From Leeuwenhoekiella aestuarii (GTDB taxonomy: Bacteria > Bacteroidota > Bacteroidia > Flavobacteriales > Flavobacteriaceae), in assembly GCF_004104055.1 (NCBI RefSeq), contig NZ_QOVJ01000001.1, positions 744,001-808,000 of the forward strand: a DNA stretch of 64,000 bases, in the 5' to 3' direction. The notes beneath the pieces were generated by a model. The model did not search any database and was not told the DNA's origin. It saw only the letters and a list, made by a program, of their open reading frames with translations. Below, piece after piece: positions 14,755 to 23,528 of this stretch; position 1 is the first letter of the stretch; each line of letters opens with the position of its first letter. The translations under genes and the position numbers were made by a program.

Positions 14755-17699
14755 TAATTAATACTTTGTGTTTCTGCCAGGTTCTCTAGATACGCGTTGA
14801 AACTTTCATCATTGATATTGAGTTTTTTGCGTATTCTATATCGGGCAGTTTCAACTCCTCGGGTAGAAATATTCAGTAGCGGCGCAATTTCTTTGTTAGT
14901 AAGGTTCATTTTAACAAACGCACACAAGCGCAATTCTCTTTTTGTAATACTAGGGTCAATTTCTTTAAGTTGATTGAAGAAGTTTTGATGTACTTTTTCG
15001 AAGTGAACATCAAATACATTTAAGTATTCTTCACCCATTCTATGTTGATTAAGATTGAAGAGAACCTCTTGCAGTCTTTTACGCGCAGCTTGTGTTTTTA
15101 ATGAGTTTCTAAAGTCTTTTAATGCATTAAATGTGTCGGTAAAAATCTCTTTCTTTTTAACGAGAAGCATCGTATAATTTGCAAGTTCTTTACTCTTAAT
15201 GAGATTGTCCTCTTCCAGCTGTTCTTTATCTTTTTTAATTCGAGCTTTGTCTTTCTCAAGTTTAAGTTGTTCAATCTCTAATTCGAGTAATTTTTTTGAT
15301 TTATGGGCGGCTAATTTTTCTTTTTGACGTTCTTTTTCGATTTTTTTATTGACCAGTTTTATGATTATAAATGTAATCACAAACAAAATCAAGATATATA
15401 CTAAATAAGCGAGGTTGGTTTGATACCATGGGTGTGGTATGGTAAAACTTAACGAAGTCTCTTCTGCTGCTTGCCCCATATAATTACGCGCACGCACTTT
15501 AAAAGTATAATCACCTCCATTGGGATGAGTATACTCTTTAAAAGGGTTTGTAGACCACACAGACCAGTCTGTATCTATGCCTTCTAATTTATACTGAAAT
15601 TCTTTTTGAGAAGAGGGGGTGAGACCCGGCGCGGCAAATTCAAATCTCAAGACATCTACAGCATTAGGCAATTGCTCATTATTTTCTAAACTTAAAAAAG
15701 ATGTCGTTTGATTTTTACCCTGAAGGTAAACCCGTGTAATTTTAGTTTTTGCAGCTTCAGCAGCTTTTTCTTCAAGGTCGTATAAAAAAACACCATTGGT
15801 CGCTCCTATCAAAACCCGTTGATCTGTTAGAGGTAGAATGCTTTCCATACCTCGGTTTAAATTTCCTTTTAGGTTTAAAAAAAGATTTTTTTGAAGTTCT
15901 TTATTTTTATTATCAGTGTCAAAGTATCCCACCTCATCATCCTGTACAAACCACACTCGTGAGTCTTGTTGTAGCAGTTTACGTGTATTCAATTTTGGGT
16001 TTAGCAGTACGTTTAAAGGTTTGTAAGGTGTGAACTTTGAAGTCTCTTCGTTAAAAGTATAAATACCCGTATTTGTGGTAAATACAATAACATCATTATA
16101 CAAAGCTACATTTACATTGAATGACGATTGAAGTCCGTTTTGATCTGTATAATGTTCTAAGGCATATACACGGTCTAAACGATCATCTAGCTTGAGTTTA
16201 TAGACACCTTTGTATCCATGACAGATCCATAAATTGTTTGTAGAACCTATTTGCAAAATGTCGCGACTCGATTCATCAAAGCCTTTAATTTTTTCATCAA
16301 GTTGCCACTTGCCATTATATTTTAAAGGATATAAGCCAGAGTATCCTGCAGCTAGATATTGAGCTGTATACCCTTTTAATGGAACTATTTTCCAAATCCC
16401 ATTAGTGCTTCCTATGCGCTCCGGTTGAAAATTATTCAATCTAAAAAGACCTTTGTCGTGACCTACAAGCACATCCCCATTTTCCTCTGTAATAGACCAC
16501 GCTTGCCCTTCTAGATCTGGAATTTTTTTGAACCTTAAATCTTTAATAGTAAAATCTTCCGTTTTAAAAGGTGCATAATAAACACCCGTATTTGTAGCCA
16601 GATATAAGATGTTCTTATAAATATGCATATCTGCAATAGATGAGTTGTCAAAGAGTTGCGATACCGGTGAATCAAATTCTACCAGGTCTATCCCATTATT
16701 CATTAACACCCAAAGGCGATTGTTTTTTTCTTGAGGATAAATAGCTAAAACTGTAGAATTACTCAGTTTATCAAAGGTGGCATGATTAGGTTCTATGTCA
16801 AAGTCTCTATTTAGTTTTAAAATTTTACTAGATAAGGTGCCTAAAAGGTAATCTCCTTTAAAAAATGTTGCAGTTATAATCTGCTCTTGCTCATCTCTGC
16901 TGAAAAGACTTTTTAAAAATTGAAGTTGGTGGGTAGATCGGTTTGCTAAAAAGAGTTCGCCAGATTTAGTAACAATCAATACCTCATCTATTGTTTTAGA
17001 AGGTAGAAAAGCAACAATACTGCTATTGATGATAGAAGTATCAAATTGCTTTTGAAGGCTGAAGCTTTCAGGATCAAATTCAAAGATTCCCGTATTTTGA
17101 TCTTGCACATAATAGTGAGTATTCACTATACCAGAATGCAAAAAGTTTCCATTTGCTTTTATATGCGAAGTATTCTTATTAGAAAGGACAGTGAGCTCAC
17201 TAAATGATCTATAAATAATCGTGTTTTTAAATTCATGCACCTGCCAAAAATTCTCAAGATTCTCAGATTCTATTTCTAAATCGTCATTTTGAGAAAGGTA
17301 ATAGTAAGTTCCATTTGATTTTTTCTTTACAATACCTATTTCGTTATATCCACCTGCGTGAATCACATTGTTTTTATCTTTAATAAGGCTTCGTACAGTA
17401 GAGTGATTGGGTAAAGCAACCTTTTGCCAACGTTCACCATCATAAATTAAAATACCATCGTTATTTCCAAAATATAAAATACCATCTTCATCTTCCGTCA
17501 TAGTCCAGAACTGTCCGTCTGCCTCAAAATCAGTACGGGTATAGCGGGTGATTTTTGGAATTATCTTTTCAAACGAATCGTTTTTTTGCGCAAAACCTCT
17601 AAAAGGTACTATCAGGAGAATAATGATAATCTTTAGATAAATTGAATTTTTTGAGATCAAATAGTTCTGCATGATGATCATTATAAGTTTTATTAACAA
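14754..17699 (-). CDS. PUL regulator: beta-propeller, triple-tyrosine domain, TM helix, LuxR-type HTH
   Basis: This 981-residue protein is a membrane-spanning transcription regulator with no kinase domain. In order there is an N-terminal hydrophobic signal/anchor (about 15-37), a periplasmic beta-propeller of two-component-propeller repeats (about 50-670, for example FWTMTEDEDGILYFGNNDGI), a Y_Y_Y-type domain (about 680-755, YKLEGIDTDWSVW...GGDYTFKVRARN), a TM helix (about 765-785), a long Lys/Glu coiled coil (about 785-860), and a C-terminal LuxR/GerE-type helix-turn-helix (about 915-970, LTNKEIAPLLNISTRGVETA). It is divergent from susC and is presumably the sensor and activator of that operon, binding sugar outside and DNA inside. 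An alternative start is the ATG at 17672. Confidence 0.88.
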   Translation of the reverse strand: MLIKLIMIIMQNYLISKNSIYLKIIIILLIVPFRGFAQKNDSFEKIIPKITRYTRTDFEADGQFWTMTEDEDGILYFGNNDGILIYDGERWQKVALPNHSTVRSLIKDKNNVIHAGGYNEIGIVKKKSNGTYYYLSQNDDLEIESENLENFWQVHEFKNTIIYRSFSELTVLSNKNTSHIKANGNFLHSGIVNTHYYVQDQNTGIFEFDPESFSLQKQFDTSIINSSIVAFLPSKTIDEVLIVTKSGELFLANRSTHQLQFLKSLFSRDEQEQIITATFFKGDYLLGTLSSKILKLNRDFDIEPNHATFDKLSNSTVLAIYPQEKNNRLWVLMNNGIDLVEFDSPVSQLFDNSSIADMHIYKNILYLATNTGVYYAPFKTEDFTIKDLRFKKIPDLEGQAWSITEENGDVLVGHDKGLFRLNNFQPERIGSTNGIWKIVPLKGYTAQYLAAGYSGLYPLKYNGKWQLDEKIKGFDESSRDILQIGSTNNLWICHGYKGVYKLKLDDRLDRVYALEHYTDQNGLQSSFNVNVALYNDVIVFTTNTGIYTFNEETSKFTPYKPLNVLLNPKLNTRKLLQQDSRVWFVQDDEVGYFDTDNKNKELQKNLFLNLKGNLNRGMESILPLTDQRVLIGATNGVFLYDLEEKAAEAAKTKITRVYLQGKNQTTSFLSLENNEQLPNAVDVLRFEFAAPGLTPSSQKEFQYKLEGIDTDWSVWSTNPFKEYTHPNGGDYTFKVRARNYMGQAAEETSLSFTIPHPWYQTNLAYLVYILILFVITFIIIKLVNKKIEKERQKEKLAAHKSKKLLELEIEQLKLEKDKARIKKDKEQLEEDNLIKSKELANYTMLLVKKKEIFTDTFNALKDFRNSLKTQAARKRLQEVLFNLNQHRMGEEYLNVFDVHFEKVHQNFFNQLKEIDPSITKRELRLCAFVKMNLTNKEIAPLLNISTRGVETARYRIRKKLNINDESFNAYLENLAETQSIN

Positions 17700-17764
17700 A
17701 TTTAATGTTTTTTTAATATAGTAAATTATTGATTTTCAGTGTTAATTTTGATTTTGAAGTATGC

Positions 17765-17797
17765 GTGACGTATTGCGTTAACATTGTGACGTAATGC
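17765..17797 (+). promoter_or_regulatory. Two direct repeats upstream of susC: candidate activator site
   Basis: GTGACGTATTGC (17765-17776) and GTGACGTAATGC (17786-17797) differ at one position. Their starts are 21 bp apart, two helical turns, so they lie on one face of the DNA. A GTTAAC palindrome sits between them. The pair is centred about 80 bp upstream of the susC transcription start predicted from the -10 at 17852, and lies within the divergent region shared with the regulator gene. This is the geometry expected for a dimeric HTH activator. Confidence 0.6.
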
Positions 17798-17851
17798 AAG
17801 TGTAGTGTTTTTTCTTAGTACAGTATTATTAGATCATAGTTTTGAGCTACA

Positions 17852-17859
17852 TAATTTTG
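17852..17859 (+). promoter_or_regulatory. Candidate -10 box of the PUL operon
   Basis: TAATTTTG matches the Bacteroidota -10 consensus TAnnTTTG exactly. No TTTG is found about 19 bases upstream, suggesting activator dependence. A 12-bp perfect palindrome GAAAACGTTTTC (17864-17875) lies at the expected transcription start. Confidence 0.6.
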
Positions 17860-17863
17860 ACAA

Positions 17864-17875
17864 GAAAACGTTTTC
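17864..17875. repeat. 12-bp perfect palindrome at the predicted susC transcription start
   Basis: GAAAACGTTTTC is self-complementary without a loop. It begins five bases after the predicted -10 box and overlaps the expected +1. Its position suits an operator for a repressor, possibly a catabolite-type regulator, but short AT-rich palindromes also occur by chance. Confidence 0.4.
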
Positions 17876-17950
17876 GTGTGTCATATTGTTAAGAATATGA
17901 TAATGGAAAATTCTCGTCTTAGTTGTTTAACAAACAAATCTTTTAATCGA

Positions 17951-20900
17951 ATGAGAATTAAAAACTACTTTTTGGTACTGTTTTTATTTGCAGTTTGCTC
18001 TCTGAGTGCGCAAGTAAATACAATTACCGGTACTGTACTAGATGCTAATGCAATGCCGTTACCCGGGGCAACTATTCTAGTAAAAGGAACAAACGAGGGA
18101 ACACAAACAGATTTTGACGGGAATTTTACTATTGAAGCTACAGCTCAAGATATCTTGATGGTATCCTATATAGGATTTAAATCTGTAGAAATACCTGTAG
18201 GAGAACAAACGAGTATTCAAATTACCTTAGAAGAAGATTCTGCTGCTCTTGATGAGGTGGTTGTTGTAGGATATGGTACACAAAAGAAAAGTGTCGTTAC
18301 CGGAGCTATTTCTAGCATTAAGGCTAGTGAATTAGAGAGCTTACCGGTCACCCGTATTGAGCAATCGTTACAGGGTAGAACATCGGGAATTACAATCGCG
18401 GCAAACTCAGGTCAACCGGGCTCATCGTCAACTATACGGGTGCGTGGTATAACCAGTTTTGGTAATAACGAGCCGTTATGGGTAGTAGACGGTGTGATTG
18501 TAGATGCCGGAGGAATAGGATATCTAAATCAATCTGATATCGAATCTATTGAAGTGCTTAAAGATGCGGCTTCGCAGGCAATTTATGGTGCACGCGCTGC
18601 TGCAGGTGTAATTTTAGTTACGACTAAAAAGGGTAAGATGGGCAAACTAACCGTTAGTTATAACGGGTATACGGGCTTGTCTGGCCCTGCTCGCAAACTC
18701 GACCTTCTTAATGCTACAGAGTATGCAACTTTATTTAATGAAAAGTACGCTAATGATTACAACGGATCGCCTCAGGATTTTTCACTTCCTTTTCCTAATG
18801 CACAAAACCTTGGTGAAGGTACAGACTGGCAGGATGTAATCTTTAATAACAGTGCTAAAAAGGAAAATCACGAGTTTAGTTTAAGCGGTGGAAACGAAGT
18901 GTCTACATTCTATCTCTCTTTTGGATATCTTGATCAGGAAGGGATAGTTGCTAAAGAAATTTCTAAGTATAAACGACAGAATATTCGTTTAAACTCTACG
19001 CATCATATCAATGATATAATTACTGTTGGAGAAACCATTGGGTATTCTAATGAAAAAAGTACCGGTATAGGTAATACAAATAGTGAATTTGGTGGTCCTT
19101 TGAGTTCTTCTATAAACCTTGACCCTACAACACCTCTGATAATTACAGATCCTGCGGTTGCAAATTCTGGCTTATATACAAATCCAGGTGTTGTAAGAGA
19201 CCCCAACGGAAATCCATACGGAATTTCAAATCTTGTGATTCAAGAAATGGCAAACCCGCTGGCTTATATTCAGACGAGATTGGGTAACTATAACTGGGCA
19301 GATAATTTTGTAGGTAATGTTTATGTAAATCTAGAACTGCTAGAGGGTTTAAACCTTAGAAGTACATTAGGAGGAAAATTAGCTTACTATGGTTCTGAGA
19401 GTTTTACCCCGGTATCGTTTTTAAATACCTCTTCTGTAGTATCACAAAACAATATTTCGAGATCAACAAACAGAGGTTTTGGTTGGAATATTGAAAACAC
19501 GTTATCCTATACTAAAGAGTTAGGTGATCACGACTTTACCATTTTATTAGGTCAAGGTTCTTATTCAGAAAATGATACCAAAGGAGAAACGGTAACTTAT
19601 AATGATATACCTGTAAATAACAGAGAAGATGCTGCTTTTATTCAGGTTCCTGATGATCAGATTATAGCAAGTGCTTATATAGGTACAGAGCATAGAGTAA
19701 CGTCTCTTTTTTCACGCCTTACTTATAATTATAAAGAGAAGTATCTGGTAACCGGTATCGTTCGCCGAGATGGTTCTTCGCGTTTTGGATCAAATAATAA
19801 GTATGGTTTTTTCCCATCTTTTTCTTTAGGATGGAATCCTTTAAAAGAAGATTTCTGGAAAGAAAATGATGTTGTAAATCAGTTTAAACTACGTGGAGGT
19901 TATGGTGTTGTTGGTAGCGACGCTATAGGTGACTTCAGGTATCTTTCTACAATAGGTGCAGGTCGAAATTACACCTTTGGTAACGTTTCTGCAGTGGTAA
20001 TAGGTAACAGTCCTAATGCACCGGCTAACCCAGATCTTAAGTGGGAAGAAACCAGACAAAGCAACATAGGTTTTGATGCGCGTTTCTTCAATAAACTTAC
20101 AATGACTGTTGATTTTTACAACAAAAAAACAGTAGGTATCTTACAAGATGTACGTCTCCCTGGATATGTAGGTGCAACCGGCAGTCCTTCTGCAAATGTT
20201 GCAGATATGGTAAACAAAGGTTTTGATATAGAATTAGGATATTCTAAAACTTTTGGGGAACTCAATGTTTCTCTAAACGGAAACCTTTCTTATCTACAAA
20301 ACGAAGTAGTTTATTTAGGTAACGGTATTGACTTTTTATCTGGTGGAGCCGGGTTTCAGTCTAGTACCTATCCTATAACAAGAACGGCTTTAGGTCAGCC
20401 TTACAATTCATTTTTTGGCTTTCAAACTCGCGGAATTTTTCAAAATCAGCAGGAAATAGATTCTTATGTAAACTCTGAAGGAGTCGTTATTCAGCCTAAT
20501 GCTGTTCCTGGAGATTTTAGATATGAAGATGTTGATGACAACGGTTCTATAACATCAGATGATCGAAAGTTTTTAGGTAGTTCAATTCCTAAATACACCT
20601 TTGGTCTGACCTTAAACCTTGACTATAAAAACTTTGATTTACTGGTGTTTTCTCAAGGAGCTGCAGGTAATAAGATCTTTCAGGGTTTAAGACGTCTTGA
20701 TATTAGCAATGCTAACTATCAAACAGAAGCTCTCAACCGCTGGACGGGTGAAGGAACCTCTAATACATTCCCGCGCCTGAGTAACGTAGATAGCAATAAT
20801 AACTTTACGAACCCATCTGATTTTTACCTAGAAAAAGGAGATTACTTAAGAATTAAAACGGTTCAATTAGGGTATTCACTTAAACGGGAGGTCATAGAAG

Positions 20901-21067
20901 ATATAGGGTTAACCCGCTTAAGAGTTTACCTAACGGGAGAAAATCTATTTACGTTCACAAAGTATACCGGTTTTGATCCTGAAATAGGGGGCGGCATTTT
21001 TGGTATAGACAGAGGGTTTTATCCACAGGCGAGAACAGGACTTGTAGGTCTTAACATTCAATTTTAA
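17951..21067 (+). CDS. susC: SusC/RagA-type TonB-linked outer-membrane transporter
   Basis: The start is chosen at the ATG at 17951 because it opens directly into a signal peptide (MRIKNYFLVLFLFAVCSLSAQ); in-frame ATGs at 17876 and 17897 would give a longer leader. The roughly 1038-residue protein has a carboxypeptidase-regulatory-like N-terminal domain (about 25-95, ITGTVLDANAMPLPGATILV), a TonB-box-like DEVVVVGYGTQKK, a plug domain with VDGVIVDAGGIGYLNQSDIE and the SIEVLKDAASQAIYGARAA signature, then a long 22-strand-type barrel ending in a terminal phenylalanine. It is followed after 12 bases by susD. Together they form the pedal-bin importer for oligosaccharides. Confidence 0.95.
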   Translation: MRIKNYFLVLFLFAVCSLSAQVNTITGTVLDANAMPLPGATILVKGTNEGTQTDFDGNFTIEATAQDILMVSYIGFKSVEIPVGEQTSIQITLEEDSAALDEVVVVGYGTQKKSVVTGAISSIKASELESLPVTRIEQSLQGRTSGITIAANSGQPGSSSTIRVRGITSFGNNEPLWVVDGVIVDAGGIGYLNQSDIESIEVLKDAASQAIYGARAAAGVILVTTKKGKMGKLTVSYNGYTGLSGPARKLDLLNATEYATLFNEKYANDYNGSPQDFSLPFPNAQNLGEGTDWQDVIFNNSAKKENHEFSLSGGNEVSTFYLSFGYLDQEGIVAKEISKYKRQNIRLNSTHHINDIITVGETIGYSNEKSTGIGNTNSEFGGPLSSSINLDPTTPLIITDPAVANSGLYTNPGVVRDPNGNPYGISNLVIQEMANPLAYIQTRLGNYNWADNFVGNVYVNLELLEGLNLRSTLGGKLAYYGSESFTPVSFLNTSSVVSQNNISRSTNRGFGWNIENTLSYTKELGDHDFTILLGQGSYSENDTKGETVTYNDIPVNNREDAAFIQVPDDQIIASAYIGTEHRVTSLFSRLTYNYKEKYLVTGIVRRDGSSRFGSNNKYGFFPSFSLGWNPLKEDFWKENDVVNQFKLRGGYGVVGSDAIGDFRYLSTIGAGRNYTFGNVSAVVIGNSPNAPANPDLKWEETRQSNIGFDARFFNKLTMTVDFYNKKTVGILQDVRLPGYVGATGSPSANVADMVNKGFDIELGYSKTFGELNVSLNGNLSYLQNEVVYLGNGIDFLSGGAGFQSSTYPITRTALGQPYNSFFGFQTRGIFQNQQEIDSYVNSEGVVIQPNAVPGDFRYEDVDDNGSITSDDRKFLGSSIPKYTFGLTLNLDYKNFDLLVFSQGAAGNKIFQGLRRLDISNANYQTEALNRWTGEGTSNTFPRLSNVDSNNNFTNPSDFYLEKGDYLRIKTVQLGYSLKREVIEDIGLTRLRVYLTGENLFTFTKYTGFDPEIGGGIFGIDRGFYPQARTGLVGLNIQF

Positions 21068-21079
21068 AAAACTAGAGTT

Positions 21080-22594
21080 ATGAAACTAAAAACAATTTTA
21101 TATCCGGCTGTCGGATTTTTAATGACAGCGTCTTTGCTTTCATGTTCTAAAGAATATATAGAGCTTGATCCATTAGGACAGCCATTAGTTGACAATTATT
21201 ATTCAAACGAGAGTGAGGCATACTCAGGGCTTGTAGCAGCCTATGACATTATGGGTAAGCAGTCAAAAAGTTTTGAAAATATGATCACTATGATGAATGC
21301 GGGATCTGACGATTTTTTTGCTGGTGGCGGTGGACCCTCAGATGGTATTGGCATTCAGTCATTTTCTAATTACAGTATAGATGCTTCTACAATTCCGGGG
21401 AGTTTCTGGAATGATTATTTTCAAGGCGTTTTCAGAACAAATATTTTACTGCAAAAGTTACCAGATGTACCTATGGATGAAGCCTTGCGCACCCGGTTTA
21501 CAGCAGAGGCAAAGGCACTAAGAGCATACTACTATTTTGAATTGGTTAGATTGTTCAGAAATGTGCCTTTGTTTACGGAACCTATTTTGACCAGCGAGAT
21601 TTACAATATTGAGCAGGCAGATCCAGAAGCAGTATATGCGCAAATTGAAACAGATTTAACTGAAGCTTTGCCTGATCTACCGTCACGTATCACAGATCTA
21701 GAAAATGAAGCCGGGCGTCTAACACAAGGGAGTGTGCAGGCTTTATTAGGAAAAGTTTACTTGTATGAAGACAAAAACCAGATGGCCGCTCAACAATTTG
21801 CAGAGGTAAATGGTACTCCCGGCGGAACGAGTAAATATGGTTATAAGTTGGTAGATAATTTTGCAGATCTATTCAGTCTAGACAACGAGTTTAATTCGGA
21901 ATCAATTCTTGAAGTTGCTGCAACCAGTCTTGCCAACGTTAACTATGACATTTGGGGTGGTGGTCAAAATGAAGGAAATACCGTAAATCAAATGGTAGGT
22001 CCGCGTGGTTACTCTAGAACTGCTGGTTCTTCTGCTCCTGATTACGCAGGGGGATGGAGTTTTAATACCGTAACTCAAGGTCTATATGATGTTTTAAATG
22101 GTGACCCCAGGTTTGATGCTACAATTGCAGATCTAAAAGCATTAGAAGCTGCAGGAGAAGCTACTTATACGCCGGGTAATAAAGACACTGGTTATTTTCT
22201 CAAAAAATTTATGCCTCTTAATTCTGAAAAATCAACAGGTGGTGGAAATGTTGAATTAAACTACAGACAAAACGTATATATTATAAGGCTTGCAGATACC
22301 TATCTGATGGAAGCCGAAGCTCTGGGTGCTTCAGGTGCTAGAGCACAGGCATTACTTGATGCTGTACGAGCCCGTGTAGGTCTTGCACCGGTACCTGTTA
22401 GTATGGATAATATAATGTTAGAACGTCGCCGTGAACTTGCAGGAGAAGGACATCGCTGGTTTGACCTGGTTCGTACAGATAGAGCAGCATCTGTTCTGGC
22501 AGACCGTGGGTTTACAGCAGGTAAAAATGAAATATTACCTATTCCACTTAACGAATTAGAAAATACACTAATCGTTCAGAATCCTAATTATTAA
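21080..22594 (+). CDS. susD: SusD/RagB family nutrient-binding outer-membrane lipoprotein
   Basis: This 504-residue lipoprotein (signal peptide ending SLLSC, lipid on Cys22) acts as the lid over the SusC barrel and binds glycan at the cell surface. The family's TPR-rich core is visible in ALRAYYYFELVRLFRNVPLF (about residues 147-166), SVQALLGKVYLYEDKNQ and RLADTYLMEAEALGASG (about residues 405-421). Near the end are ERRRELAGEGHRWFDLVRT and EILPIPLNELE, which are hallmark C-terminal segments. It is immediately downstream of susC and 16 bases before the binding-protein gene. Confidence 0.96.
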   Translation: MKLKTILYPAVGFLMTASLLSCSKEYIELDPLGQPLVDNYYSNESEAYSGLVAAYDIMGKQSKSFENMITMMNAGSDDFFAGGGGPSDGIGIQSFSNYSIDASTIPGSFWNDYFQGVFRTNILLQKLPDVPMDEALRTRFTAEAKALRAYYYFELVRLFRNVPLFTEPILTSEIYNIEQADPEAVYAQIETDLTEALPDLPSRITDLENEAGRLTQGSVQALLGKVYLYEDKNQMAAQQFAEVNGTPGGTSKYGYKLVDNFADLFSLDNEFNSESILEVAATSLANVNYDIWGGGQNEGNTVNQMVGPRGYSRTAGSSAPDYAGGWSFNTVTQGLYDVLNGDPRFDATIADLKALEAAGEATYTPGNKDTGYFLKKFMPLNSEKSTGGGNVELNYRQNVYIIRLADTYLMEAEALGASGARAQALLDAVRARVGLAPVPVSMDNIMLERRRELAGEGHRWFDLVRTDRAASVLADRGFTAGKNEILPIPLNELENTLIVQNPNY

Positions 22595-22610
22595 TCCAAG
22601 TGTTTTAGAT

Positions 22611-23477
22611 ATGATATCACAAACTATAAAATCAAAATCCATTGGCTTCGCAAGTCTTTTTGTTGCCTTATTGGGCTTAACTGCTTGCCAACCAGATGAA
22701 GTTACAGATGGTAATGGCCTCAGCGATCCTAATGTAGATGCTTCTTTTACCGTAGAAGCTGTAAGTGGCGAGCCTAACCGTTTTGTATTAGATGCAAACC
22801 GGGATAATGTTTTAAAATCTCTTTGGAATACCGGAGATGGTTTTTATGCAGGTTCATTTACAGAAGAGATATTTCTACCAGATGCTGGTGAATATACCAT
22901 AACACATCAGGCATATGGCCGTGGCGGAATTATAAACGAATTTTCTCAAGATATTACGGTTGCAACTTCTGATCCCGTTGCAGGAAACCTAATAAAAGGT
23001 GGAGGTTTTAAAAATCAGGCAGATCATGATGAATGGACAGTTCTTCAGATAAGCGATTCAGGAGCTTATTGGACCTTCAATGAAGGGAGTGCAAATATCG
23101 TAGGTTCTGGTTATAATCAGCAAGGAATATATCAGCCTATAGAAGTTGAAGCCAATAAAGAATATTCCATAGATATGAAGGTCTTCGGAGGTGGATCTAT
23201 AAACACTTGGTTTGAGGTTTATGTTTCACCCGTTGTACCAGTTCAAAATCAAGATTATGCTGCAGAAGGTCGCAGAATGGGGCTGAGTACCTGGGACGGT
23301 TGTGCCAATGGAGCTTTTGAGGGTAAGCTTTCTAAAATAGGCTGTGTAGGTTCTGGTAACACCGTGAGTTTTGATCAATCTGGTACTGTTTATTTGGTAA
23401 TTAAAAGTGGTGGAGAAAACCTGGGTTCTACGGGGATCTCTGTAACAAATATTGAGTTTAGAGGAAGTGTGAATTAG
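22611..23477 (+). CDS. Surface glycan-binding lipoprotein with PKD-like domain (SusE-position)
   Basis: This 288-residue lipoprotein has a signal peptide ending LGLTAC (Cys26), an acidic stretch, then a PKD-like beta-sandwich (about 45-125, LKSLWNTGDGFYAGSFTEEI...GEYTITHQAYGRGG). The C-terminal beta-sandwich (about 130-288, NLIKGGGFKNQADHDEWTVL...YSIDMKVFGGGSIN...VYLVIKSGGENLG) resembles a carbohydrate-binding module. Position after susD and domain order fit a surface glycan-binding protein that recruits polysaccharide to the SusCD complex. It has no visible catalytic motif. A perfect palindrome separates it from the first enzyme gene. Confidence 0.82.
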   Translation: MISQTIKSKSIGFASLFVALLGLTACQPDEVTDGNGLSDPNVDASFTVEAVSGEPNRFVLDANRDNVLKSLWNTGDGFYAGSFTEEIFLPDAGEYTITHQAYGRGGIINEFSQDITVATSDPVAGNLIKGGGFKNQADHDEWTVLQISDSGAYWTFNEGSANIVGSGYNQQGIYQPIEVEANKEYSIDMKVFGGGSINTWFEVYVSPVVPVQNQDYAAEGRRMGLSTWDGCANGAFEGKLSKIGCVGSGNTVSFDQSGTVYLVIKSGGENLGSTGISVTNIEFRGSVN

Positions 23478-23486
23478 TTAAACTAT

Positions 23487-23514
23487 GCAGTATTGGGTAA
23501 TTACCCAATACTGC
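23487..23514. repeat. Perfect 28-bp palindrome inside the PUL operon
   Basis: GCAGTATTGGGTAA (23487-23500) is followed directly by its exact reverse complement (23501-23514), giving 14-bp arms without a spacer, and then GTTTTATTAAAA. It starts ten bases after the stop of the binding-protein gene and ends 15 bases before the first GH30 start. As RNA it would make a stable hairpin with a weak U tract. It could act as a partial terminator, a 3'-end stabiliser for the susCD mRNA, or a DNA operator. Confidence 0.85.
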
Positions 23515-23528
23515 GTTTTATTAAAAAA

